A DNA stretch of 64,000 nt from Mycolicibacterium arabiense (GCF_010731815.2 NZ_AP022593.1:2418001-2482000); one strand, 5' to 3'; positions 41,850-51,590 are shown, counted from the stretch's first letter. Numbers and translations: made by a program. Notes: generated by a model from the letters alone, not told the origin.

Positions 41850-42784
41850 ACCCCGGAGGTGCGGCGTCCCGCGTCGCCGTAGGGCTCGTCGCGAGCCCGC
41901 ACGGCGTCGCGGAAGCCGTGTTCGCGTGCCCGGGCGACGAACTCGTGCCCCTCGGGAGTGTGCCGAGCCACGCCGTCGAAGACGGTGCTGACCATCCTGC
42001 TGGTGGCGATGCCCTGCTGCAGCAGCGCGGTGTTCAGTGCGAGCTTCGCCATGATCAGCTGGTTGACCGGCATCGCGGCGATCCGCTCGACGAGGCGCTC
42101 GGTCCGCTCGTCGAGGTCGGCAGGCTCGGGTGCTTCGATGGCGAGCCCCCACTCGGCCGCCTGGGTTCCCGAGATGCAATCACCGGTTAAGAGAAGGCGT
42201 TTCGCGCGCTGATCGCCCAGCCGGTGTGCCCACAGGCCCGCGGCGGGCACTCCCCAGACGCGCATCGGCGGATAGCCGATCTTGGCGTCCGACGCGGCGA
42301 TCACCTGATCGGCGTGCAGTGCGATGTCGGTGCCGCCCGCCACGCAGTAACCGTGGATCTTGACCACCGTCGGCTTGTCGGCGTGCATCAGGCTGGAGAA
42401 CCCGCGGACGAACCGGCTCATCATCTGGTAGTCGATCATCGGATCCCACGGCTGATCGGGCAGGTGGTTGATGCCCTGGGTGCGGCCCGACAGCACGGTG
42501 TCCTCGTAGGGACTGCCGCCACCCGCCGACGACGAACCCTCGGCATAGGCGGACAGGTCGAACCCCGCGCAGAACCCCTCGCCCCGGCCGGACACCAGGA
42601 TCACGTGCACCGCCGGATCGAGGTCGGCCCGCTCGACGAGTGCGGAGAGTTCCAGCGGGGTGTCGGCGACGATCGCGTTGCCCTTCTCGGGCCGGTTGAA
42701 GGTGATCCGAGCGACGCGGTCGGTCACCTCGTATGTCATCGTCTTGAGGTCGTCGAAGTCGACCGGCCGGATCGCGTGCGTCAT
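41846..42784 (-). CDS. crotonase / enoyl-CoA hydratase family protein (EchA4-like)
   Basis: A 312-residue crotonase with GFCAGFDLSAY and the oxyanion stretch YCVAGGTDIALHAD. The usual catalytic Glu region reads IGYPPMRVWGVPAAGLW and lacks both glutamates, so its chemistry may differ from hydration. An insert (SSSAGGGSPYEDTV) lies after the first motif. The ATG at 42784 gives a longer N terminus than an alternative ATG at 42739 (TYEVTDRV). It corresponds to echA4 (Rv0673) and overlaps the PaaX-like gene. Confidence 0.85.
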   Translation of the reverse strand: MTHAIRPVDFDDLKTMTYEVTDRVARITFNRPEKGNAIVADTPLELSALVERADLDPAVHVILVSGRGEGFCAGFDLSAYAEGSSSAGGGSPYEDTVLSGRTQGINHLPDQPWDPMIDYQMMSRFVRGFSSLMHADKPTVVKIHGYCVAGGTDIALHADQVIAASDAKIGYPPMRVWGVPAAGLWAHRLGDQRAKRLLLTGDCISGTQAAEWGLAIEAPEPADLDERTERLVERIAAMPVNQLIMAKLALNTALLQQGIATSRMVSTVFDGVARHTPEGHEFVARAREHGFRDAVRARDEPYGDAGRRTSGV

Positions 42785-42803
42785 GCGGTCGTCACCACCC
42801 TCG

Positions 42804-42863
42804 GCGAGTGTGCGTGTCTGCGGGCGACACGCCGCCCCAGAACCCGAGTTCGCGCACGCTCGC
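42804..42863. repeat. intergenic palindrome between the acyl-CoA dehydrogenase and crotonase genes
   Basis: Arms GCGAGTGTGCG (42804-42814) and CGCACGCTCGC (42853-42863) pair with one mismatch, and an inner GTGTC/GACAC pair can extend the fold. It fills most of the 88-base gap, just past the dehydrogenase stop on the minus strand. Confidence 0.6.
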
Positions 42864-42872
42864 GGCGGGCCG

Positions 42873-44510
42873 TCATCCCTTGACCAGCGCGCGCTCGATG
42901 ACCGGCGCCAGGTCCAGGCCGGTCGGCAAGGTCCCGAACGCACCGCCCCACTGCCCGCCGAGCCTGCTGGCCAGGAACGCCTCTGCTACCGCGGGGTGCC
43001 CGTGCCGGATCAGGAGCGAGCCCTGCAGCGCCAGCGCGATGTCCTCGGCGACCTTGCGCGCGCGGTACTGGATCGTCGCCACGTCGCCCGCGGACCCGAG
43101 TGTCTGGCGTAGCGCCGTCACGTGTGCGTCGTAGCGGGGGTCCTGACCCGCGGCGGTCGCGAGTTCGTCGAACAGCACCTCTACGCATTCCGGCCGGGTT
43201 GCCATGGCGCGCAACGTATCCAGTGCACTGACGTTCCCCGAGCCCTCCCAGATGCCCATCAGCGGGGCCTCCCGGTACAGCCTGGGCATCCCGGACTCCT
43301 CGACGTAGCCGTTGCCGCCGAGGCACTCCATGGTCTCCGCCGCGTGCGGGGTGGCGCGCTTGCACACCCAGTACTTGCCCGCGGCCAGCCCGATGCGCCG
43401 CAACAGGGTCTCGCGCTGGTCGCCGTGCACCGCCTTGTCGGTGGCACCGGCCATCCGCATCGCGAGCATCGTCGCCGCCTCGGCCTCGACGGCGAGGTCG
43501 GCCAGGACGTTGCGCATCAGCGGCTGATCGATCAGATACTCGCCGAACGCCTTTCGGTGCTGCGCGTGGTGCACCGCACGGGTCAGGCCGGTGCGCATGC
43601 TGGTCGCGCTGCCGAGTGTGCAGTCGAGCCGGGTGAGGTTGACCATCTCGATGATGGTCGGCACGCCCCGGCCCTCTTCGCCCACTCGCCAGGCGATCGC
43701 GCCGTCGTACTCGACCTCGCTGGAGGCGTTGGCGTGGTTGCCGAGCTTGTCCTTGAGCCGCTGCAGGTACATCCGGTTGCGGGTGCCGTCGGGAAGCACG
43801 CGCGGCAACAGGAAGCAGGTGAGCCCGCCGGGAGCCTGGGCCAGCACGAGGAAGACGTCGGACATGGGCGCCGAGGTGAACCACTTGTGCCCGGTGATGC
43901 TGTAGGTGCCGAAGCCGTTCGGCACGGCTTCGGTGGTCCCCGCCCGGACGTCGGAACCGCCCTGCTTCTCGGTCATCGACATGCCGGCGGTGATGCCGCG
44001 CTTGCGGTTGGGGATCTTCATCTCCGGGTCGTAGACGCGACTGCTGAGCAGCGGCTCGTAAACCGCGGCGAGTTCGGGGTTGTAGCGCAGCGCGGGCACG
44101 ACCGCGTAGGTCATGGAGATGGGGCAGAGATGGCCGGGCTCGGGTGTCCACACCGACGTCTTCGCCGCGCGAACCACGTGAGCACCCGGCCGGTCGTCCG
44201 CCCACGGCGCCGCGTGCAGACCGTGGGTCACGGCGACGGTCATGAGTTCGTGATAGGCGGGGTCGTACTCGACTTCGTCGACGCGGTTGCCGTAGCGGTC
44301 ATGGGTGTGCAGCACGGGACGGTGGCGATCGGCCAGTTCACCCCAGCGCTGCGCCTGCGCGGTCCCGCAGAGTTCGCCCAGCTCGTTGACCTCGTCGGCA
44401 CCCCACCCGCCGCCCTCGCGAACGAGGGCCTCCGCCAACACCTCCGAGGTCGCCGGGTTGTAGTCCTGCAGCGGCGGAACCTGATTGGTGACGACGTGGG
44501 TATCAGCCAT
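42873..44510 (-). CDS. fadE8: acyl-CoA dehydrogenase, AidB-like subfamily (FadE8)
   Basis: A 545-residue flavoprotein, the length of the AidB-type dehydrogenases. Motifs include AGMSMTEKQGGSDVRAG, ITGHKWFTSAP and, near the end, METMECLGGNGYVEES-like sequence with the family glutamate region. It should oxidise an acyl-CoA, or act in a protective role as proposed for AidB. The ATG at 44510 is chosen; the frame runs open far upstream but overlaps the cupin gene. The order with the downstream crotonases equals Rv0672-Rv0675. Confidence 0.88.
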   Translation of the reverse strand: MADTHVVTNQVPPLQDYNPATSEVLAEALVREGGGWGADEVNELGELCGTAQAQRWGELADRHRPVLHTHDRYGNRVDEVEYDPAYHELMTVAVTHGLHAAPWADDRPGAHVVRAAKTSVWTPEPGHLCPISMTYAVVPALRYNPELAAVYEPLLSSRVYDPEMKIPNRKRGITAGMSMTEKQGGSDVRAGTTEAVPNGFGTYSITGHKWFTSAPMSDVFLVLAQAPGGLTCFLLPRVLPDGTRNRMYLQRLKDKLGNHANASSEVEYDGAIAWRVGEEGRGVPTIIEMVNLTRLDCTLGSATSMRTGLTRAVHHAQHRKAFGEYLIDQPLMRNVLADLAVEAEAATMLAMRMAGATDKAVHGDQRETLLRRIGLAAGKYWVCKRATPHAAETMECLGGNGYVEESGMPRLYREAPLMGIWEGSGNVSALDTLRAMATRPECVEVLFDELATAAGQDPRYDAHVTALRQTLGSAGDVATIQYRARKVAEDIALALQGSLLIRHGHPAVAEAFLASRLGGQWGGAFGTLPTGLDLAPVIERALVKG

Positions 44511-44607
44511 GCCCCCACTGTTACATTTTGCCGACAATCGCACAAGATGCGTAATACGGTCGTTTCCCCGACGTGACACGCGCGGGCCCAGGCGGCACAG
44601 TGTTCGG

Positions 44608-44949
44608 GTGCAACCGAACACCGTCGTCCATGCTGCCACCATCGACCTCGACCGCGCGCCGGTCCCGGCCGAACAGTCACTCGACGGTGCGCCGACGACC
44701 GCCGCTCGACCCGTGACCGAACTGGCAGGGCTCGAGATCGGCGTGTGGGAGATGACGCCAGGCCAGATGAGCGACGTCGAGGCCGAGGAGGTGTTCGTGG
44801 TACTCGCCGGGTCAGCCACCGTCGCGTTCGCCGACGACAGCCCTACCCTGCATCTGCAGGCTGGCGACGTGGTCCGGCTCGCGGCCGGCGCCGAGACCGT
44901 CTGGACGGTCACCGAGACTCTGCGCAAGGTCTATCTCACGGGCGTCTGA
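44608..44949 (+). CDS. small cupin-domain protein
   Basis: A 113-residue single-domain cupin. GVWEMTPGQMSDVEAEEVFVVLAG and the second part LHLQAGDVVRLAAGAETVWTV give the two cupin motifs, but the usual His ligands are mostly absent; Glu residues remain. Such proteins resemble DUF861/EutQ-type cupins. The GTG at 44608 is preferred to an ATG at 44485 that would run into the fadE8 gene. Its last 138 bases overlap the convergent PAP2 gene. Function unknown. Confidence 0.72.
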   Translation: MQPNTVVHAATIDLDRAPVPAEQSLDGAPTTAARPVTELAGLEIGVWEMTPGQMSDVEAEEVFVVLAGSATVAFADDSPTLHLQAGDVVRLAAGAETVWTVTETLRKVYLTGV

Positions 44950-45996
44950 CCGCCGACGCCGCCACGCGGTGTGCCGGTTGATCGCCACGGCGACCACGAA
45001 CGCGAACGCCCAGCCCAGCAGGATGTCCACGACGTAGTGCTCGGCGGTGTAGACCAGCGTGAACGCCATGACGAGTACGTAGGCGACGAGCACCGGGCGC
45101 CACTTCTTGTTGACCCGGTGCCACAGGAACGCGGCGATGGCGGCGGACATCCCGGCGTGCAGCGACGGGATCGCGGCAACGAGGTTCACGTTCGCCTGCC
45201 CCTGGTCGATGAGCGCGCCGGCCGAATGCAGGTTGAGCTTGCCCCAGCCGCGCGTGACGATCCGCTCGATCCAAGGATTCGCGCCGTCCTGGCTGGTCTG
45301 CATGGCGCCGAGGATTCCGCCGTCGGGAACGCCGCGCGCGGAACGGAACATGCACCTCGGTCCGGACGGACCACCGGCGACGTCGGCCGCCGTACACCGG
45401 GCAGCTGCCCACGGCGGCGCCGCGGGCACCAGCGCGTAGACGACCAGCGCCGCGAACGACAGCCCGACGAACAGCTTGACGAAGGCCTTCCACTCGTCGC
45501 GGTTGCGCAGCCACAGGACGGCCGCCACCACGTACGGAAGGATGAAGAAGGACATGTAGACGGTGCTGATGACCACCTCCCACCACGGGGTGGCGGGCAC
45601 CTTGAGGCGTTCCTGCAGCCAGACCGTGGGCATCGTCCCGCCGAACAACCACCGGTCGGCATCGGCCTGCCAGTGCCACAGCGTCGGCCTGCCGACGAGC
45701 GTCGCAGCGCCGCGGCTCAGGTCGTAGGCGAGCAGGACCACCGCGAACGGCAGCCAGTCGCGGACGACGTAGAGCATGCGACGGCCGCGCCCGATGCTGG
45801 CGACGAGCAAGCCCGTCGCGATGTAGAGGAGTAGCAGTTCCCGGTTGAACGCGAAGCCGTCGGTGACGGTGCGGTAGACGATGACGAACGCCCATGTCGC
45901 GATCGCGGCCCACCGCAAGACGAGGATCCACGGCCGCGTTCGCTTGTCCGAGGCCGGCGCGGGCGTGAGCGCGAACGCCTGGTCGACTGCGGACAC
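44812..45996 (-). CDS. PAP2-type / inositolphosphotransferase-like membrane enzyme
   Basis: A 394-residue integral membrane protein with about six to eight helices. IPSLHAGMSAAI and TAEHYVVDILLGW carry the two His and the Asp of the PAP2/Aur1-Ipt1 phosphotransferase site. It probably transfers or removes phosphate on a membrane lipid, facing the periplasm. The GTG at 45996 starts MSAVDQAFAL. After the last helix a basic stretch (AWRRRRSD) is followed by about 40 residues with no domain; this tail is encoded opposite the end of the cupin gene. Confidence 0.82.
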   Translation of the reverse strand: MSAVDQAFALTPAPASDKRTRPWILVLRWAAIATWAFVIVYRTVTDGFAFNRELLLLYIATGLLVASIGRGRRMLYVVRDWLPFAVVLLAYDLSRGAATLVGRPTLWHWQADADRWLFGGTMPTVWLQERLKVPATPWWEVVISTVYMSFFILPYVVAAVLWLRNRDEWKAFVKLFVGLSFAALVVYALVPAAPPWAAARCTAADVAGGPSGPRCMFRSARGVPDGGILGAMQTSQDGANPWIERIVTRGWGKLNLHSAGALIDQGQANVNLVAAIPSLHAGMSAAIAAFLWHRVNKKWRPVLVAYVLVMAFTLVYTAEHYVVDILLGWAFAFVVAVAINRHTAWRRRRSDAREIDLAQSLGDRPDGLGAGREPDHVASLQMQGRAVVGERDGG

Positions 45997-46421
45997 CTCG
46001 TCAGGCTAGTTCACGTCGTGGCGGTCTTCCGTTTAGCGGAGGTTCACTGTCGCCATGCCCGGCTCGTCGTCGGCTCCATGCCGCGGATCGGATTTGCCGG
46101 GGCTCGTCTTCCGCAAAGTTCTCGAACGATCTTGAAGGCCCGAAGTAACCGTTGACCAGTCATCCCAAACTTAACCGACCAAACAATTTTCGTACCATTG
46201 TCTTGATTCCTCCCGGCAAACACTTTTCGCCATTGCGGCACCCTTTGCAAAAACGCGTCTGATCAGTGCATTCAGCCGATCTTGATGGGTACAGCAAACC
46301 TATTTCAAGATTGAGCAGCAACGGTCACAAAAGGGTAAACTAACGGCAGCGTCAGCCCGGTGCGGCTGACGTCCATCTTCCGGCGATTGCGTCCGCGGTC
46401 GCAGGTGTTCGCAGCAGAGCA
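45997..46421 (+). promoter_or_regulatory. AT-richer intergenic region upstream of the 1445-residue exported protein
   Basis: This 425-base region is visibly poorer in GC than its surroundings and holds no convincing gene. A weak promoter for the plus strand may be TTGAGC (46311-46316) and TAAACT (46336-46341), with a long 19-base spacer. A perfect 7-bp hairpin (GTCAGCC/GGCTGAC, 46351-46370) would fall in the leader of the following gene. Confidence 0.4.
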
Positions 46422-49400
46422 ATGGGGTCGAGGGTCATGCAATACAGCAATTTCGTAGGTCGAGTGGGCGCCCTTGCCGTCGCCTTGGGCGTCGGCACCG
46501 CCATCGCCACACCGGCGGGCATCGCCTGGGCGAGCCCGGAAGCAACTGGTGACGCGACGACCTCGGCGACCCAGGACACCGGCAGCGGCGCACCCGCCGC
46601 CGGCTCGTCACCGTCGGCCACCGACACGGCCGCGCCGTCGACGGTCGACGCCGGGCCGCAGACCCCGACCCTGCCCGGGACTACCGCGACGACCGGAACC
46701 CCCACACCCGCGCCTACCGCCGGTTCGGCCACGACCGTGGACGTCGCACCCGGCGTGATCGTTTCGCACTCCGGTGGGGCGCAGACGTCGACCTACGGCT
46801 CGAACCCGACGGAGCCGGACGGCAAGAACAAGCCGCGGCACGACGACGGCGACACGGCACCCCGGGACACCGCTCCCGTCGCGACCGTCGGCGGAACTGC
46901 GGCCACCTCCTCGTCGGCCACGGAACCGAAGTCGTCCGCAACCCCGGCCACCTCGGCGCAAACGCCGTCGACCGTCACGACCGCGCCCGCAGCCCAGGCG
47001 CCCTCGTCCACGACCATCGCCCCGGTGTCGCTGACCCCGACTCCCCCGGCACCCGCCGTCGCCGTCGCTCCCGTGCAGAACGTCGTATCGACGGTCCTGA
47101 GCAATGTCGTGGCCCCCGCGCTCACGTCATGGCTGTCGGCGATGCAGCGCGGTTGGACGGAATCGCCGCTGGCGTGGATGTTCCTCGCGGCCGCCCGCCG
47201 CGAGATCGGCACCGCAGCGGTGACCGAACCCGCGCCCACGGCCATGCGGTTGGCCTCAGCCCAGGTCGTCGCCGCGGCCGTGGTGAATCAAGCTCCGACG
47301 GCCACGGGGACGTTCCTGGTGCCCAACCCCCTCACCGGCGCCGTGACGGGCACGATCGTCGCTTCCGACCCCGAGGGCGTGAAGCCGACCATCACCGTCA
47401 CCGCCAAACCCTCTGCCGGGACGTTCGTCTACAACGCCACCACGTCGACGTTCACCTACACCCCGACGGCAGCGCAGCGGATCATCGCGGGCGTCAACCC
47501 CCTAGGGGCAGGCACCATCGCCATGACGGTCACCGTCTCCGACGGCGTCAACAAGGTCCCTGTCCAGATCGACATCCCCATCAGCGCGATCCCGGTCGGC
47601 GTCCGCACCGACGTCACCGGAGTGAACGGCGCCGGCGCGGTTGCAGCCACCAATACCCGTGTCTACGTGACGAATCGGGACGCGGGCACCATCACGGTGA
47701 TCGACACGACGACCGCCAAGGTCATCGGCACCTGGTCGGTCGGGAGTACACCGGACGGCGTGGCCGTCAAGCAGGACGGCACCCGCCTCTACGTGTCCAG
47801 TTCCGCAGGGAACACCGTCAAGGTCATCGACACCGCGACCGGACTGGTCAAGGCAACCCTCGCCGTCACCAAGCCCACCGCGCTGACGATGAGCCCCACC
47901 GGGGCATCGCTGTACGTCGCGAGCTACGACTCGGCCAAGGTGGTGCGCGTCAACACCTCGACCAACGCCATCGTCACGACGACCAAGATGCCGACGGGCT
48001 ACCGTCCGACGAGCATCTCCGCCAGCCCCGACAACACGCGTGTCTACGTCACCACCGACACGCCCACCGGCGGCACCGCCGTCCTGTCGTTCGCCCCCAC
48101 CTCGACGACGACCACCCAGGTCACCCGATTGGCAGGCAAGGCAACGTCATCGGTGGTCAGCCCGGACAACGGAAAGCTGTACGTCGGCACCGAGGACGGC
48201 ACTGTGTCGGTGATCAACGTCAGCAGCCGCACCGTGACCAGCGTGATCCCGATCGGCGGCCTGCCACCGGTTTCCCTGGCCGTCAGCCGTGACGGCACCG
48301 CGTTGGTGGTGACGGATGCAGCGGGTCGCGTTGGCGCGTTCTCGACGTCGACCGGGACCCTGCTCAGCGCGGTCGGTACCCACCCGATCGTCGACGCTTC
48401 CCAACGTCCGAGCGCCACCGTCAGCCCCGACGGCACCGAGCTGTACGTGACCGACCGCGCCTCCGGCGCCGTGCACGTCGTCACGCTGACCGCACCGAAC
48501 GCAGCCCCGGTGGCAGGAACCCCGACGAAGGGCGCACCGAACGCGACCACGGGCGCCGTCACCGGCACCCTCGGGGTAGCCGATCCCAACGGGGATCCGT
48601 TGACCTACACCGTCTCCGGAGCCCCGACCAAGGGAACCCTGACACTCACGGCCACGGGTGGCTACACCTACACGCCGAACGCTGCCGCCAGGCACAACGC
48701 CTCGACGGTCGGCGCGCCGGCCAGCGTCACCACCGACACGTTCACCGTGACGGTGACCGACGGCAGGCGTGGCGTCGTCACGACCACCGTCACGGTCGAC
48801 ATCAGCCCCAAGAACGCGGTGCCCACGATCACCAAGACCGTTGGCACGCCCAACAGTTCGACGGGTGTCGTCACCGGTAGCGTCACGGGCGCCGACCCGG
48901 ACCGGGACGGCCTCACCTACTCGACGTCCGTCGGACCCAGCAAGGGCACCGTGACACTTACGGCCACAGGCGGGTTCACCTACACCCCCACTGCCGCCGC
49001 ACGCCACGCCGCGTCGAAGCTCGGTGCCACCATCGCCGACAAGCAGGACACCTTCACCGTCGCCGTCAGCGACGGGCACGGCGGCGTCGTGACCACGGCG
49101 GTGACCGTGAGCATCAGCCCTGCCAACGCCAAGCCCACCGGCGGCTCGGCCACCGTGACCCAGACCGATGGCAAGACGGGCATCGTGACCGGCACCCTGA
49201 CCGCCGTCGACCCCGACGGCGACCCTCTGACGTTCACCGCCGGGACGCCGCAGAAGGGCACACTGGTCATCGGAGCGAACGGCAGCTTCACCTACACCCC
49301 GACGACGGCAGCGCGCGATGCCGCCTCGGCGCCGGACGCCACCGCCGCCTCGAAGGTCGAGGCACTCACCATCACCGTCTCGGACGGGTACGGCGGCACG

Positions 49401-50759
49401 GCGACGTTCACCCTGTCGGCGCCCATCGCGCCGTACCCGGCAGGCAACCGCCCGCCGGTGACCGGCGGTGCCACCGTTGGCAGTTCGTCGTCGGCGATCG
49501 GAACCGTGACGGGCGTCGTCACGGCGAGCGATCCGGACGGCGACGCACTCACCTACACCGTGGTCACGGGCCCCAAGAAGGGCGTCCTGAAGGTCGACGC
49601 CGTCACCGGCGCCTACACCTACACACCCTCGGTGGACGCCCGCTACACCGCACTGGTGACCCCGGGAGTCGACACCGACGTGTTCACCGTGACGGTGCGG
49701 GACGCGCTGGGCGCGTCGACGACCACGACGGTGTCGGTCACGATCGTGCCGCCCGCGGCGAATTCCATCGACCAGCGGGCGACCAGCGTCGCCATCCACG
49801 TGCCGGATCTGTTGTTCTACTCGCAGGCCGACCTGGACAAGGCCTTCGACGCGCTGCAGTCCGTCGGCATCACCGACCTCCGCGTCCTGGTGCCGTGGGC
49901 CGCCGTCCAACCCATTCAGGGCTGGAACGACTGGAGCGCGGTCGACCGCGTCATCAACGGGGCGGCAGCCCGGAACATCAAGGTGCTCGGCATCCTCAAC
50001 TCGCCGCCGGTGTGGGCGTCGGTCCCGAACACGTTGCCGCTGGCCGGGATGCCCGCCGACAACGCGCAGTTCGCCGCGTTCGCCGGTGCCGCGGCTGCCC
50101 GCTACAAGGGCAAGGTGACGGCGTGGGAGGTGTGGAACGAGCCGAACGCCATCACGTTCTGGGCGCCCGGGCCCAACGCCGCCCAGTACACCGCGCTGCT
50201 GAAGGCGGCCTACACCGCGATCAAGGCTGCAGACCCCAACGCCGTCGTCGTCGCCGCATCGGTGGGTTCGACGATCGACTGGTTCGGCCTGACGGTGAAC
50301 CCGGTGAAGTTCGTCGAGGGGATGTACGCCGCCGGCGCAGCGGGTTACTTCGACGCCCTGTCATTCCACCCGTACCAGTACACGACCCCGTTCTCCCAGG
50401 GCGGGTACATGTACGAGGCGCCGATCACGCAGGCCAATCGGATCTACGCGCTGATGGTCGCCAATGGCGACGGTCACAAGAAGATCTGGGCGACCGAGTA
50501 CGGACAGCCGTCGTCGGAGGTGTCCGACGCCAACCAGGCCGCCTACATCGGCGACTTCCTCCGGGGCTGGCGGACGCTGTCGTATGCGGGGCCGTCGTTC
50601 ATCCACACCCTGCTCGACAGGGCCGACGGCGATCCGGTCGAGGGATCGTTCGGCCTGTTCAACCCGGACTGGACCCCGAAGACCGCCGTGTCGACCGTCG
50701 TCACGGTGATCGCGGAGAACGACGCTATCGAAGCGGCCAAGAACGCGACCGCGCTCTAA
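46422..50759 (+). CDS. giant exported protein with beta-propeller, Ig-like repeats and GH39/GH5-like glycosidase domain
   Basis: This protein has 1445 residues. Residues 1-37 are a signal peptide. Residues 38-215 are a Pro/Thr/Ser/Ala-rich linker, and 218-263 contain NVVSTVLSNV and the motif SPLAWMFLAAARREIG. An Ig-like repeat (286-390) is followed by a YVTN-type beta-propeller (about 395-690) and four more cadherin/VCBS-like repeats (690-1110) with the recurring pattern DPDGDxLTY and FTYTPTxAAR. The last 325 residues form a TIM-barrel glycosidase: WNEPN supplies the acid/base E1240, and ATEYG supplies the nucleophile E1359. It likely attacks a polysaccharide at or outside the cell surface. 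The start may be the second ATG at 46437. Confidence 0.82.
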   Translation: MGSRVMQYSNFVGRVGALAVALGVGTAIATPAGIAWASPEATGDATTSATQDTGSGAPAAGSSPSATDTAAPSTVDAGPQTPTLPGTTATTGTPTPAPTAGSATTVDVAPGVIVSHSGGAQTSTYGSNPTEPDGKNKPRHDDGDTAPRDTAPVATVGGTAATSSSATEPKSSATPATSAQTPSTVTTAPAAQAPSSTTIAPVSLTPTPPAPAVAVAPVQNVVSTVLSNVVAPALTSWLSAMQRGWTESPLAWMFLAAARREIGTAAVTEPAPTAMRLASAQVVAAAVVNQAPTATGTFLVPNPLTGAVTGTIVASDPEGVKPTITVTAKPSAGTFVYNATTSTFTYTPTAAQRIIAGVNPLGAGTIAMTVTVSDGVNKVPVQIDIPISAIPVGVRTDVTGVNGAGAVAATNTRVYVTNRDAGTITVIDTTTAKVIGTWSVGSTPDGVAVKQDGTRLYVSSSAGNTVKVIDTATGLVKATLAVTKPTALTMSPTGASLYVASYDSAKVVRVNTSTNAIVTTTKMPTGYRPTSISASPDNTRVYVTTDTPTGGTAVLSFAPTSTTTTQVTRLAGKATSSVVSPDNGKLYVGTEDGTVSVINVSSRTVTSVIPIGGLPPVSLAVSRDGTALVVTDAAGRVGAFSTSTGTLLSAVGTHPIVDASQRPSATVSPDGTELYVTDRASGAVHVVTLTAPNAAPVAGTPTKGAPNATTGAVTGTLGVADPNGDPLTYTVSGAPTKGTLTLTATGGYTYTPNAAARHNASTVGAPASVTTDTFTVTVTDGRRGVVTTTVTVDISPKNAVPTITKTVGTPNSSTGVVTGSVTGADPDRDGLTYSTSVGPSKGTVTLTATGGFTYTPTAAARHAASKLGATIADKQDTFTVAVSDGHGGVVTTAVTVSISPANAKPTGGSATVTQTDGKTGIVTGTLTAVDPDGDPLTFTAGTPQKGTLVIGANGSFTYTPTTAARDAASAPDATAASKVEALTITVSDGYGGTATFTLSAPIAPYPAGNRPPVTGGATVGSSSSAIGTVTGVVTASDPDGDALTYTVVTGPKKGVLKVDAVTGAYTYTPSVDARYTALVTPGVDTDVFTVTVRDALGASTTTTVSVTIVPPAANSIDQRATSVAIHVPDLLFYSQADLDKAFDALQSVGITDLRVLVPWAAVQPIQGWNDWSAVDRVINGAAARNIKVLGILNSPPVWASVPNTLPLAGMPADNAQFAAFAGAAAARYKGKVTAWEVWNEPNAITFWAPGPNAAQYTALLKAAYTAIKAADPNAVVVAASVGSTIDWFGLTVNPVKFVEGMYAAGAAGYFDALSFHPYQYTTPFSQGGYMYEAPITQANRIYALMVANGDGHKKIWATEYGQPSSEVSDANQAAYIGDFLRGWRTLSYAGPSFIHTLLDRADGDPVEGSFGLFNPDWTPKTAVSTVVTVIAENDAIEAAKNATAL

Positions 50760-50786
50760 CCCGACCGCGCCGCCGTCTGTGACACG

Positions 50787-51539
50787 TCAGCCGAGGTTCT
50801 CCCGCAGGAACGCGATGTCGTCCTTGCGTCCCTCATCCGACGTCTCGCAGATGACCGGCGCGTCGGCGGCTTTGACTACGGCGACGAGCAGTTGCGGATC
50901 GATCTGGCCCATGCCGAAGTTGGCGTGCCGATCGGCGCCCGACCCCGCGGCGTCGCGAGAGTCGTTGCAGTGGACCAGGTCGATGCGTCCGGTGATGGTC
51001 TTGATCCGCTCGACGGCGTCGATGAGCGCCTCCCCCGCGGCCCAGGCATGGCAGGTGTCGAGGCAGAAGCCGATGCCCATGTCGCCGATGCGGTCCCACA
51101 GCCGGGCGATGGTGTCGAAGTGGCGGGCCATCGCGTGGTCGCCGCCCGCGGTGTTCTCGAGGTAGACGGGCACGTCGGTCTTGAGCTGGTCGAGCGCCTT
51201 GGCCCACCGCTCGAAGCCGGCCTCCATGTCCTTGTCGTCGGCATGTCCGCCGTGCACGATGACCGCGGTGGCGCCCACCTCGGTGGCGGCGTCGCAGGTG
51301 TCCTGCAGGATCTTGCGCGACGGGATGCGGACGCGGTTGTTGGCCGACGCCACGTTGATCAGATAGGGCGCGTGCACGTACAGCGGCGTCGTCGACGCCT
51401 TGAGCACCTCCGCGTCCTCGCGCGGCTTGGGCTTCTTCCAGCTCTGCGGGTCGCCGAGGAAGAATTGGACGACGTCGGCGCCGTCCGCCTCTGCGGCGGC
51501 CAGCGGATCGTCGTTGTGGACATGCGAGCCGATCAACAC
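50787..51539 (-). CDS. nfo: endonuclease IV (AP endonuclease)
   Basis: A 250-residue TIM-barrel AP endonuclease. Metal-binding motifs include [40 protein letters not shown] and [21 protein letters not shown]. It cuts DNA 5' to abasic sites in base-excision repair, using a three-zinc site. It corresponds to end (Rv0670), which lies beyond rpoC in M. tuberculosis. The ATG at 51539 gives the normal length for the mycobacterial enzyme. Confidence 0.95.
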   Translation of the reverse strand: MLIGSHVHNDDPLAAAEADGADVVQFFLGDPQSWKKPKPREDAEVLKASTTPLYVHAPYLINVASANNRVRIPSRKILQDTCDAATEVGATAVIVHGGHADDKDMEAGFERWAKALDQLKTDVPVYLENTAGGDHAMARHFDTIARLWDRIGDMGIGFCLDTCHAWAAGEALIDAVERIKTITGRIDLVHCNDSRDAAGSGADRHANFGMGQIDPQLLVAVVKAADAPVICETSDEGRKDDIAFLRENLG

Positions 51540-51590
51540 GCCGCCAGTCTAGGTCGTGTCACCGACGTCCCTCGCTGGCCCGCTTCCTCC

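Noticed and set aside
46044..46250. A 68-codon frame in the AT-richer intergenic region
   Set aside because: No ribosome-binding site, no domain and composition unlike neighbouring genes; a chance frame.
48500..49760. DNA-level tandem repeat array
   Set aside because: The repetition is at protein level (Ig-like repeats with diverged codons) and is explained by the domain structure of the exported glycosidase.
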